A DNA stretch of 23,137 nt from Trachipleistophora hominis (taxonomy: Eukaryota > Microsporidia > Pleistophoridae): the NCBI GenBank assembly GCA_000316135.1, contig JH993804.1, forward strand, positions 3,662-26,798. The letters run 5' to 3'. The position numbers were made by a program, and so were the translations under genes. Below are positions 9,396 to 18,094 of the stretch, one piece after another. Within the stretch, counting starts at the first letter, position 1; each line of letters opens with the position of its first letter. The notes beneath the pieces were generated by a model. It was not told the DNA's origin. It made no database searches and saw only the letters and a program-made list of their open reading frames with translations.

Positions 9396-11256
9396 ATCCG
9401 GGTTTTTTGACACGTTAGATGACACAGTCGTTGTACTTACGAGCCAAAAAAAACATATACTATCAATAGAAATGCTTTACTGCTTTTTACGAACATGGGT
9501 GTGAGATAGCACGACTATTTATATTTTTGAAAATTGATATAAAACTAATATCTTTACAAAAAAATGGAACTGTCCATTAACAATTAATTTGGTGAATGTT
9601 TTTGGAAATTATAGTAATTCTGCTCACACTCTATGTAATATAAAGAAAATTACTAAAATGATAAATCAATTGGGAAGAAAACTCATTCAAAAGTCTTACT
9701 TCACCTTTTGAAGTAGATAAAAATAATATATTTTATGCAATGCAAATATTCTGAAATCTGTTCCGCGCTTTTGCCAACGATATTGAGGAAAGAATTGCGT
9801 TGATAGGAATTTTTTGTTTATTCCTAATGAGGAAAACGAACAATGCTAAAGTAGCCAATAAAAGCGAAGTTAAAGACAAGGAAGAACAAGTTTTGTTGAT
9901 TTCTAACGGCCTAGCTGTTTAGTATTTTAGGTGGAATTGCACAGCTAATATCATTATGAAGTGACATCTCTCAGATATCTCTGTGATACTATATTACATG
10001 TGGAATAAATCCGCCCACTTTTTTTATGATGAGAAGCATCTAAACATGCAACTTACTTCATTATATTGTGTGTTTCACTTAATTATTTCCTCATCCACGT
10101 TATTGATTTTTCTTTTGGTGAGTAACATGTTTTTTAAAAATGTATCAAATTTTGTATAAAATCTACAAAATATGACATTTTTTCCATATTAGAATACATC
10201 GACCTTATTCTGACTTTCCTTTCAGAGCACTCAAATATTTTAAATGGTTACCGCCGAAAAGGACTTTATAAAAACAATACGTAATAAATGATTAGCTATA
10301 TCATCGTAGTCGTTTTTATTACTAGTAAGCCATTGTTTTTCTACCATATGATGGTCATTAACAGATTCTTTGATTATGTATGAAGTTGTTTACAGTTATA
10401 ATTTGTTTAATGCACTTTCACTTTATTAACACATGATAATGTTCATAAATTATTGGATAATTTTCTCTTAAACCACCGAGACCTACACATAATTTATTTT
10501 TTTGTTCGTCGTATAATCAACAAGTTAACAGATATCTTTATGAGTGTTCGTAACAAATATATGTGAAATGCATTCATATAATTCTATTTATAACAAATAA
10601 TAATTGTAATTGGCAAAAAAACGTCGTTTATAAACCGATTTGTCAAGTTTAAAAATAAAATATTCAACCATTCTAGTAGATAACGAGTCGGCATTTAACG
10701 TAAAACACAAGATTCAAATTTTTCAATCAAGTTTGGGTACTTTGAAAGGAATAACTTTTTTGAAATACAAATTTGTAAAATTTCGATTCCATTTTCTTCC
10801 CAGCATGTGTTCATCGATGTGATGCCATATCATAATATTATTGATTTGATATAAAAACAATTTTTTGCCTCGTAAGAGAATGTAGAACACAGAAATGTGG
10901 TAGTATGAGGTGATAGTTAGAGGCCTTTTTATTGAAAAAATGTAATTAAGGAACGAAACTGTAGTATAAGCACATAGCTTAAAAAGGACGAACTTTTCGA
11001 TATATGATTTAATTTAGAATAGCATGGCAAGTTAAAAACAAATATTTTTTGGTTTACTGCTGGTCATACCATTAATTGTTGTATCAACATGAATTAATTA
11101 TTAAAAAGGAAGAATAATAATTTAGACACGAGAAGTGTTTACTTAACAACTGTGTATTTTTAAAAAATAATCTCCAGTGTAACGAAACGGGAATGTAATA
11201 ATTAAATTAAATCATTTGTTATTTTATGATTTTTCTTAGAAACATCATCTTTTGAA
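9396..11256. other. AT-rich intergenic region, no supported gene
   Basis: About 1.9 kb without a coding-like frame. The plus ORF at 10640-10822 starts with TTG and has no recognisable motif. Confidence 0.6.
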
Positions 11257-11379
11257 ATGATTGACTACAATTACCACGAGGCAAAAGTTTTGTGTAAAGA
11301 TTTTATCGATAAAATTTTTGAAGAATCATCAAAGTACTTCGGTATTACACAGGACAAACGGTTTGAATTTATTTCATAA
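11257..11379 (+). CDS. Possible 40-aa ORF or gene remnant
   Basis: ATG frame of 40 residues (MIDYNYHEAKVLCKDFIDK then IFEESSKYFGITQDKRFEF) with a mixed, charged, helix-like composition unlike the chance ORFs around it. The same frame is open a little upstream, just after a TTTTTCTTAG stretch that would fit a 3' splice site. It lies about 100 bp before the 440-aa gene in a different frame. Family not recognised. It could be a small protein, a last exon or a relic. Confidence 0.3.
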   Translation: MIDYNYHEAKVLCKDFIDKIFEESSKYFGITQDKRFEFIS

Positions 11380-11482
11380 GCAGCGTCTTAAAGCTTTTTC
11401 AGTGTTAAACTTATTATTGTATCCTCTTATGGAACTTTAAACGTCGCGTAATTGTACATCAATCATTGACCCATGTGAACAA

Positions 11483-12805
11483 ATGAAAGACGATGAAGAA
11501 CCATTTACTAAGAGCTGCAGCATTCCACCAGAAAAGAATGATGAAGACTTTCAGACGACGATAAGAATGCTCAAAAAGGAGTTAGTAACCAAACATGCAG
11601 CATCATATGCTGCTGAAATAGTAGCACATTACATTTATATAAAGGAGTATGAGAACGCTCTCTTGCAATATGAGGATATAAATGTGTCATCGGATGAGCT
11701 AGACAGGATGAAACTATTTATAGAAGTGCATCTTATGAACGTGGATAGAAGAACGTGCACTGCGACCGACGGTCATTTAGTTGCCAATTGCATACCGTAT
11801 GGATTGAATTCTTTCAAATGCCAACGGGCGAAGAGAAAAGGTAGACCAAAACAAAAACTTAAATTTGGCTTCAGAAAAGGGCCGAGAAGGCAACAACAGA
11901 GAGGCAAAACTGTCAGTAACCTGTTAAGATATAGTAAGGTAACTGTGAATGTAATGGAGAACAATACCGCAGAAGTGCAATTCACAAGAGATGTCGATTC
12001 GAACTTACACATGAAAATAGATAATTCGGGTATGGCGGATGAAGCATCATTTGTGAGTGCGTATGAGAATAAAAGTGCAATTGATGCGCACGATTCTGAA
12101 GTTCAAGCACAGCAAACCAATTTTAGTATGGTAATAAACCTTGACACAAGTATTATCGATTTGAAACGGGTATTTTGGGATAAGTCGATGGATATGGCCC
12201 GTAAAACTAAATTTATAATTGAGAACAAATTATACGTTCACAGTTTGTTTAACAAATTAGAGCCTGCCACTCAGCTCGGGTATTTAGGGGCGGTCATTTC
12301 TCTTACTGAAGACAAGCTCATAAATTTCTTGGAGCGCAAATTTGATCTCGAAGTTTTTTCCTTTTTGGGAACGTACCGTGCAACAACTCGCAGATTCGTC
12401 AAGGATGACTGTTTAGAACGCCTCAAGTTCATGTTAAACGAAGAATATTGCAAAGAGCTAGGATACAACGAGCTGTGGACGATGTACACGGTGTTTAGGG
12501 ATGATAGATTATTGAGGCGCGCCGTTTACAAGAACCCGTTTGCTAGTGATAGGATTGTTTCGCTAGGATTTGGTAAAGAAGTGAGGAACGGAGGATCGGC
12601 AGAAACTTTGGAAAAGGTATGCAGAGTTTTAGAAATTAACTGGTTTAAGTGTTTGTATGTGTGGGTGGAGAAGTATGGAATGGTTAACAGATTGATGCGC
12701 GAAACACGGGCGCACAAAACGAAGGCGCTCTGTGCAATTGTTAACAATAGGACGAAACCTAGTGATCAGATTAAATTGGAAATAACAAAAAAAACGATTT
12801 GGTAG
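11483..12805 (+). CDS. 440-aa protein with basic AT-hook-like patch, unrecognised
   Basis: The ATG has CCC 10 nt upstream (11470-11472), the start context seen at other genes here; an ATG at 11473 is followed at once by TGA. Residues about 25-65 look like a helical repeat (KHAASYAAEIVAHYIYIKEY..ALLQYEDI, TPR-like). Residues 114-142 are strongly basic and contain AKRKGRPKQK, an AT-hook-like GRP core, then FGFRKGPRRQQQRGK. Residues about 215-435 are helix-rich without a motif I can name. A nucleic-acid-binding or nuclear role is inference; TPR-bearing families such as TFIIIC or SRP72 were considered but nothing decisive was seen. Near the end an A8 tract (12787-12794) precedes the stop. With one base fewer the frame would stay open to 12932, adding roughly 45 residues, so the C-terminus is uncertain. 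Confidence 0.8.
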   Translation: MKDDEEPFTKSCSIPPEKNDEDFQTTIRMLKKELVTKHAASYAAEIVAHYIYIKEYENALLQYEDINVSSDELDRMKLFIEVHLMNVDRRTCTATDGHLVANCIPYGLNSFKCQRAKRKGRPKQKLKFGFRKGPRRQQQRGKTVSNLLRYSKVTVNVMENNTAEVQFTRDVDSNLHMKIDNSGMADEASFVSAYENKSAIDAHDSEVQAQQTNFSMVINLDTSIIDLKRVFWDKSMDMARKTKFIIENKLYVHSLFNKLEPATQLGYLGAVISLTEDKLINFLERKFDLEVFSFLGTYRATTRRFVKDDCLERLKFMLNEEYCKELGYNELWTMYTVFRDDRLLRRAVYKNPFASDRIVSLGFGKEVRNGGSAETLEKVCRVLEINWFKCLYVWVEKYGMVNRLMRETRAHKTKALCAIVNNRTKPSDQIKLEITKKTIW

Positions 12806-13512
12806 AACAAAGCACAATCAACATGGAATGTATTTAGAACGATTTAATTGTCTGAATGCAGTGTTTGCCGTTATAGACGGTATAAACGTGTTTATTTATA
12901 AATTATTATTTTTTTACCAGAACTACGTTTAATTATTATTGTATAAGCATTCTTCTGGTCCACTATGATTGACAATGGTCGCCCGTCCCTGGACCATGGG
13001 AGTTTTACACCCCAAAAAAACAAATTTGTCAAAACGTACGCGTACTATGGAGATTAATTAAATGGCCGTTTATAAAAAAGAAAAAGAATGACATATTCAT
13101 ATTCCAAAAAGAATCACAACAGCACGAATTAACGAGTGTGATCGGTGCTTATTGCCCTAAAGAGTCTGTTCAGGTGAATGACGATTAGTTAAACGTATTC
13201 TCATAAAAGACAGAACGGCAATTCTTTCCCATGTTTTTGTAAAATTTATCTCGTTCTTATGTTATAATTTACTACCCGTCAGAAGAGTACAAAACGAGTC
13301 ATATTGCTCATATACACCCAATTTTTTCTTGTAATTCCTTACCTGTCAATAAACCTCATCTTTCTTTTATACTTCTTCCATGTAACGTAGATTAAAGTGA
13401 AATGTTTAACCAGTGATATTTTATGGCACAGACTTGCAGTCCTACCTGCAATGCACCATCACGTAATTGTCATTCACCCCAATCACCGCTTTGTTTTTAT
13501 TTTGCCGCAAAC
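12806..13512. other. Intergenic spacer with one 7-bp inverted repeat
   Basis: No gene seen. TGGTCCA (12956-12962) and TGGACCA (12990-12996) form a perfect inverted repeat in a small GC-richer patch. The open stretch in front of the RPN10 ATG (from GTG 13397) is probably leader sequence. Confidence 0.5.
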
Positions 13513-13513
13513 A

Positions 13514-13518
13514 CCCCC
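13514..13518 (+). promoter_or_regulatory. CCC-type start signal of RPN10
   Basis: A run of five C lies 4 nt before the ATG at 13523. The same CCC element sits 3 nt before the uS15 ATG (17332-17334), 10 nt before the 440-aa ATG (11470-11472) and 14 nt before the HSF ATG (19555-19558). CCC- or GGG-like motifs next to start codons are described in microsporidia; here they support the chosen starts. Confidence 0.6.
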
Positions 13519-13522
13519 TGCC

Positions 13523-14143
13523 ATGCCCGACACGACCGTATTCGTACTCGACAACTCATACTACGCACAAAACCAGGACTATCTGCCAACACGCTACATC
13601 GTACAGCTTGATATTGTGAACTACGCGCTTTCATCCTCATCCGAGAACCACCACTTCGGCGTGATACCAATCGCTCAACAAACACCAAACTATATCCTCA
13701 CACCAACCAAGAATCGTATGAACATCCGACAGTTCATCTCAGATTTAAAATTTACCGAAGAGTTCAAAATACCGGACAGCATTTACATCGCACAGCGATC
13801 GTTGCAATACGTGGATGCGACACAAAAACGGTTGGTCGTGTTTTTTAGTGCGCCGGTAAGCGATCTAACGCTTGAAGACGTGCTGATGAAGCTTAGAGAC
13901 TGTGCGATGATGAGATGCACAGTGTACGTGTTTTTGTTTGGCGATGCGAAGGACTATAAAATGTTCTTGGACTATGAGCTGAATGATATGGGGGTTATTG
14001 TTACTGTGGTTGATGCTGAGGAAAATTTTAAGAACAAGGCTATGGATGTGCTTGCAGGGAGTACCCTCGAGGAAATGGAGGATCCTAATTTGGCACTTGC
14101 CCTGAGACTTTCAGCAGAAGAAGCAGAAAAGAACAGGAAATAA
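13523..14143 (+). CDS. RPN10: 26S proteasome regulatory subunit RPN10 (ubiquitin receptor)
   Basis: 206 residues. RPN10 binds polyubiquitin and bridges base and lid of the 19S regulatory particle. The VWA domain begins at once: TVFVLDNSYYAQNQDYLPTR matches the family start 'TVxCxDNSExMRNGDFxPTR', followed by LDIVNYAL, KRLVVFFSAPV (the 'RIVxFVxSP' strand) and VYVFLFGDA. A single UIM ends the protein: EDPNLALALRLSAEEAEK, with the acidic/Leu-Ala core and the Ser intact. It stops a few residues after the UIM, so it is shorter than yeast Rpn10 (268 aa). The frame is open further upstream (GTG 13397, ATG 13451), but family alignment and the CCCCC 4 nt upstream favour ATG 13523. The stop TAA is followed directly by TAATAAATG, a likely polyadenylation signal. 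Confidence 0.93.
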   Translation: MPDTTVFVLDNSYYAQNQDYLPTRYIVQLDIVNYALSSSSENHHFGVIPIAQQTPNYILTPTKNRMNIRQFISDLKFTEEFKIPDSIYIAQRSLQYVDATQKRLVVFFSAPVSDLTLEDVLMKLRDCAMMRCTVYVFLFGDAKDYKMFLDYELNDMGVIVTVVDAEENFKNKAMDVLAGSTLEEMEDPNLALALRLSAEEAEKNRK

Positions 14144-15172
14144 TAAATGATGTGCGATAATACTGCAGTGTATTTTTTAGAGTTTTATGTTTCATACAAT
14201 TACATTTTCAGTCTTTAACACGTCTTAGCAGTGCTACGCCTGTTCTATTTTTCAATGTTTGATCATTTTTTGTTATGCCTGTCTCTTCCTGTTTATTTCT
14301 AAAGAGTGACTTAACTACTTTTCTCCTCTTCCAGGTCACTCCTATTTTTATTTTTAAGAATCGTTTTTATCACCTATAATTTATAATATCGCAAAATAAA
14401 TATTACTCTTTGTTAAAAAGCCCGTGTTTCTGGAAACAAAGCCTGCTAAGGTTACTGTGTTCAGCGCTGCAGGAGAGTTATTTGGGTGTTTGGGAATTAT
14501 TAATGTTAGTTAAACTAATTTTCAAAGGCTCAAGCACCTCAAAAAATTATAAAACACGGCTGTACCATATCACCACTTGTAAACCACAATCTATCAAGAA
14601 TAACAACTATTTTATTATTTTAACTGCATTATAATGGTAAAATTCTCTTTTTAACCTGCTTCCCAGCGAATTTCCTACCTATAAATGAATATTGCTCTAC
14701 ATTACTTGTAATTCTCGACAAACTTGTTCTTCGGTAGAATCGTTACTACAAACAATTAAAAACTGTCTCTTCATGTTAAATACAAATAAACCATTTTATA
14801 TAAAAATTTAAATACATTTTCAGGTCTTTCTTGGCTATTCCAGCAGGTTAAATCACCATTTTTACGTTGATAAATAAAATGTTCTCTCCAAGCAATTAAA
14901 CCTGCATACTCCTAACATTTAAATAAATCATCGTGTTTCAACGATAATACGTGTTAATTTTCGTATCTGTAGTGATTGAATCGGTGATTGATTTAATTCG
15001 ACGAATCAACGTTCAATCGTATGATATGCACATTTCCTCCTTTTTGATCGTTTTTCCTTTTGATTGGTTCATTCACACCAACGAAACTCAATGGTGCCTT
15101 CGATTCGTACACCGGTTACAAATAAAAGATGGAAATACGTGAACGGACGTAATCCTAGGCACAGAACAACGA
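14144..15172. other. Intergenic AT-rich region, no gene seen
   Basis: Apart from the AATAAA just after RPN10, no coding-like frame is visible. The ORFs at 14410-14634 (TTG start) and 14951-15142 look like chance. Confidence 0.6.
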
Positions 15173-16133
15173 ATGCAAAAGAATTGTAACTTCAAAATTA
15201 CGCTTGACAAGGCCTATTTCCTCACAAACGAGATAGTATCTGGTAGAATACATTTAGAACTGCTCGAACCGATCAATTTACACACGATTTACGTTCATTT
15301 CTACAAAAAATTTGAATGTGAATTCGATACGCCTAGAAACGACTCCTCGTTCACAAAAAAACGGTGTAGGATTGATAGAACGGTTTACAACAAGGAAGTA
15401 ACCGTTTATGAATCTTTCAGGCACGTTAACAAGCTGGGCAGTGGTTATCACGTTTTTCCGTTCAAAATAACGCTTAGATCGAATGATAGCGGCACGTGCA
15501 ATCTCTCACAATACGTAGACAACGTGTACGTGGAGGCAAACAATTACTACGGGATAAATGCGTTTTTAAAGGTCGAGGGCGTGTTTAAGCCCGTCCTCAC
15601 GGACAGCGTGCGTGTAGAAATACGTACTTACCACCAAAAACAAAAAAATCACAGATACGGTAAATATTACATCATGCCTGTGTCTGATGTCCACCAATTT
15701 GATTGTTATAGGCCACACAGACAAGAACCGATACGCCACGACAGATACAATTGTGTTCTTCACGCGTGTTTCAAACAATGCGTATGGCATCAAAGGCGTA
15801 AAATTACGGCTGTACTGCCATCTTGCACTCAAGGCAAAGAGCAACGTCGTAAATAAGATAAAACTCGTTGCCTCGTCTGACAAATCAGCGGTAGAACACA
15901 ACGAATGCAGGACAATGATCAAAATACCGAGCAATGCAGCACCTACGGTGTATGAGAAGTATTTGTGTGTGTATTATACGCTGAGCGCTGTTGTTCATAT
16001 CAGTAGAACATCACCTATTGTAATCGAAAGGAGAGTGTTTATTTATAGAGAGCCGAGAAGAGCAGAGCCGTTCTGTGCAATAGGTGCGTTTAAGGGAATA
16101 ACCTTTCCGAGTGTGTTTGTAAGTATCGATTAG
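15173..16133 (+). CDS. Arrestin-fold protein, read in two frames
   Basis: N-domain: FKITLDKAYFLTNEIVSGRI then HLELLEPINLHTIYVHFYKK fits the arrestin N-domain start (strand, 'GE.VSG.v.l.l', strand). FPFKITLRSN and the later YGINAFLKVEGVFK strands also fit. The C-domain continues in the next frame: LMSTNLIVIGHTDKNRYATT and TIVFFTRVSNN resemble the arrestin C-domain opening ('LMS..L.l...LDKe.Y..GepI.v...v.N'). Frame 1 reads on to a stop at 15856, but arrestin similarity ends near residue 155. Frame 2 is open back to the A7 tract at 15642-15648, so one extra base there explains the split, giving about 319 residues in total. An earlier A7 tract in the same gene (15355-15361) does not shift the frame. 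Arrestin-fold proteins are membrane-traffic adaptors. This one lacks a visible PY motif. The exact subfamily (alpha-arrestin or VPS26-like) is unsure. Confidence 0.7.
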
Positions 16134-16836
16134 TATTTTTAGAATCATAGAGACGCAAAGACAGGCATTTACCTTACGGGATGAAAATTGTTGATTAATC
16201 ACTAGAATGTTTTCGATTGAGTGGTAATAAATTAATTGTGTGTATTGTTGGTCTGTAGAACAACTGTGAAGGAATTGTTAAGCAAAGAATCGGAGTGTAA
16301 AGAAATAATTGGTATTCATAAAAATAAAAAAAGCTTTTAATTTTTTCAAAATGGTGCAGATTACGGGTATTTTAGAAGACTGATACGATAAATCGGTGTT
16401 CTTATTAGATTTTTGGATAAAGTACGTTTAATTATTGTCTCTGGCCTTACACACGTGTTATTTGAAGGAGATTTATTTCTTGTTGGCATGAAAGGGCAGT
16501 TGTGAAACGGTGGTAAACACGAATTACCAAGATCTTAATACATAAAAACATTTGCAGAACGATGACTGAACAATATTTCAATATTTAATGTGGTTGTACA
16601 CTCTCATAATATTATCCTGTAAATACGCACTAATGATATGCTTCATTGCATTAGGCACAGCAACCCGATAACATTACAGGAATATATTTTATAATTTATA
16701 GCGTATTTCTCTTAATTTTAAACGTCTCTGTTTAATTTCACCATCTTGCACCGCCATGCACATTTTTCAACCTTGACGTATTCTCGGTCAAAACAACACG
16801 TAGAGTGTCCCTGCAAACGCTACAAAAAAATAAACC
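16134..16836. other. Intergenic AT-rich region
   Basis: No coding-like frame and no recognised RNA gene. Confidence 0.6.
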
Positions 16837-16851
16837 GCACCATCATGGTGC
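16837..16851 (-). other. 6-bp hairpin downstream of uS15
   Basis: GCACCA, 3-nt loop, TGGTGC, lying 27 nt beyond the uS15 stop on the minus strand, after the AATAAA. It could be a 3'-UTR or transcript-end structure, or chance. Confidence 0.35.
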
Positions 16852-16877
16852 AACCAGCCACCATTCAATAAAAGCTT

Positions 16878-17328
16878 TTATTTAGACGCTGCCAACAGGA
16901 ACGAAGGCTTCCACTTAGCATCAATAACATTCTTTTTCTTATAATACCTTGCAAGCCTGTATAACCTACTCTCAGTCTGTATAAGCCTGTATTTCTGGTC
17001 CTTATCATTCCTGAACTTCTGCAAATGTGCCCTCATATTCGTGCACTTTTTTTACCAACGCGTTGAGGTCCTCCGGAATGGCAGGTGCTAAATTGTGCAA
17101 CCGAAGAATCTTTACCAGGGTGGTGTGTGTTATAGCACTTATCTGTCCAACACCCTCCTCATCCCTTAGAACGTTGCCTATCTGTGAAGCGGGAATGCCT
17201 TTACGTGCTAGTGTTAGTATCTTGTCGATTATTTCTTGTTTTGTTTTGGTGATGTGCGATGGGTAGAAGGTGTGGTATGGAAGGGTTGATTGCGACTTTC
17301 CCTTTGAGTTGGTATGCATTCGTGTCAT
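16878..17328 (-). CDS. RPS13: 40S ribosomal protein uS15 (RPS13 in yeast/human), read in two frames
   Basis: A small-subunit protein binding 18S rRNA. The start MTRMHTNSKGKSQSTLPY matches the eukaryotic 'MGRMH..GKG.S.SalPY'. CCC lies 3 nt before the ATG, so the open extension upstream (to 17388) is not used. The first frame gives KGIPASQIGNVLRDEEGVGQ and LAPAIPEDLNALVKK, then departs from the family and stops at 17005. In the next frame the expected C-terminus continues exactly: MRAHLQKFRNDKDQKYRLIQ, then TESRLYRLARYYKKK, ending LLAASK with TAA at 16878-16880. The switch is at an A7 tract (T7 on the plus strand, 17047-17053) and needs one base fewer. Total about 149 residues, the usual length (yeast 151). 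Strong conservation on both sides shows this is not old decay. AATAAA overlaps the stop codon. Confidence 0.93.
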
Positions 17329-17388
17329 TGAGGGTGCAAATTTTTTTTGAATTTGAAGATCACAAATTTTTATCGAGGATGGTGGCAC

Positions 17389-18094
17389 CGTCCTTTAGCA
17401 CAAAGTAACGACAATTATACGATCATTTTACGTTTGGACAGCAGCAAAGAGTAATTGTAGAAATATTACGGTTTTACAAGTATTCCTTAGTAATGATAGG
17501 AGAAGAGTGTCCGGGTGTAAAAGAGGATAAATAAAACGCCTTTTTAAATAATAATGTTGTTATGATTGGCAAAGCTACACTGCTATGTTTAAAAACGTTC
17601 ATTATTCAAGTCTTGATCATCAAAAAACGTATCCAAGTAAATATAACTGCCCAAAGACAAAATATCACTTATTGCTCAAATTACGGAGTTATTCCCATTT
17701 CTCTGTTGATTTATTTGTTTAAAAGCTCAGATAAATCAACTGCATCCAACAAACAGGATTTATAGATCAAAAATTTATCATTTAAATATTTAAAAAATTT
17801 GCACCCTTGTGAAATCCGGAAGAGCCTTGACGCAGCGTAAAATATTTTTTGTTAAAAATTTAAATCGGTAAGAGCGGGAAAGTATTAGGTTGGTGATGAT
17901 ATTACTCATATGCTGAGCATGATGATTAATTACAACGGTATCTGAAACCTTAGAAATAAAATGCTGTTCTACTTACATTTTGATTAGTATCCTGCATACT
18001 GTCCATCTACGTGTAATAATTGCTTTTAAATATTTTTAATGTTTTCTTGTCACTCTATCGTTTTACCTATCGGTCTACGTTTATGTGCTCAGAT
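17389..18094. other. Intergenic AT-rich region
   Basis: One ATG frame (17562-17765, plus) of 67 residues has no motif and ordinary AT-rich composition. No other feature is supported. Confidence 0.55.

Noticed and set aside
13397..13522. N-terminal extension of RPN10 from GTG 13397 or ATG 13451
   Set aside because: RPN10 proteins begin directly at the VWA strand, and the CCCCC signal sits just before ATG 13523.
15660..15711. A GT...AG stretch of 52 nt in the arrestin gene that would join the two frames if spliced out
   Set aside because: The removed segment includes LMSTNLIVI, which itself matches the arrestin C-domain start, and it lacks microsporidian intron signals (5' GTAAG, branch site near the 3' end). 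An A7 indel explains the data better.
17329..17388. N-terminal extension of uS15 (MPPSSIKICDLQIQKK...)
   Set aside because: The conserved MxRMH start and the CCC 3 nt upstream mark ATG 17328; the extension has no counterpart in the family.
17562..17765. 67-aa ATG ORF on the plus strand
   Set aside because: No family resemblance, no CCC signal, composition of the spacer.
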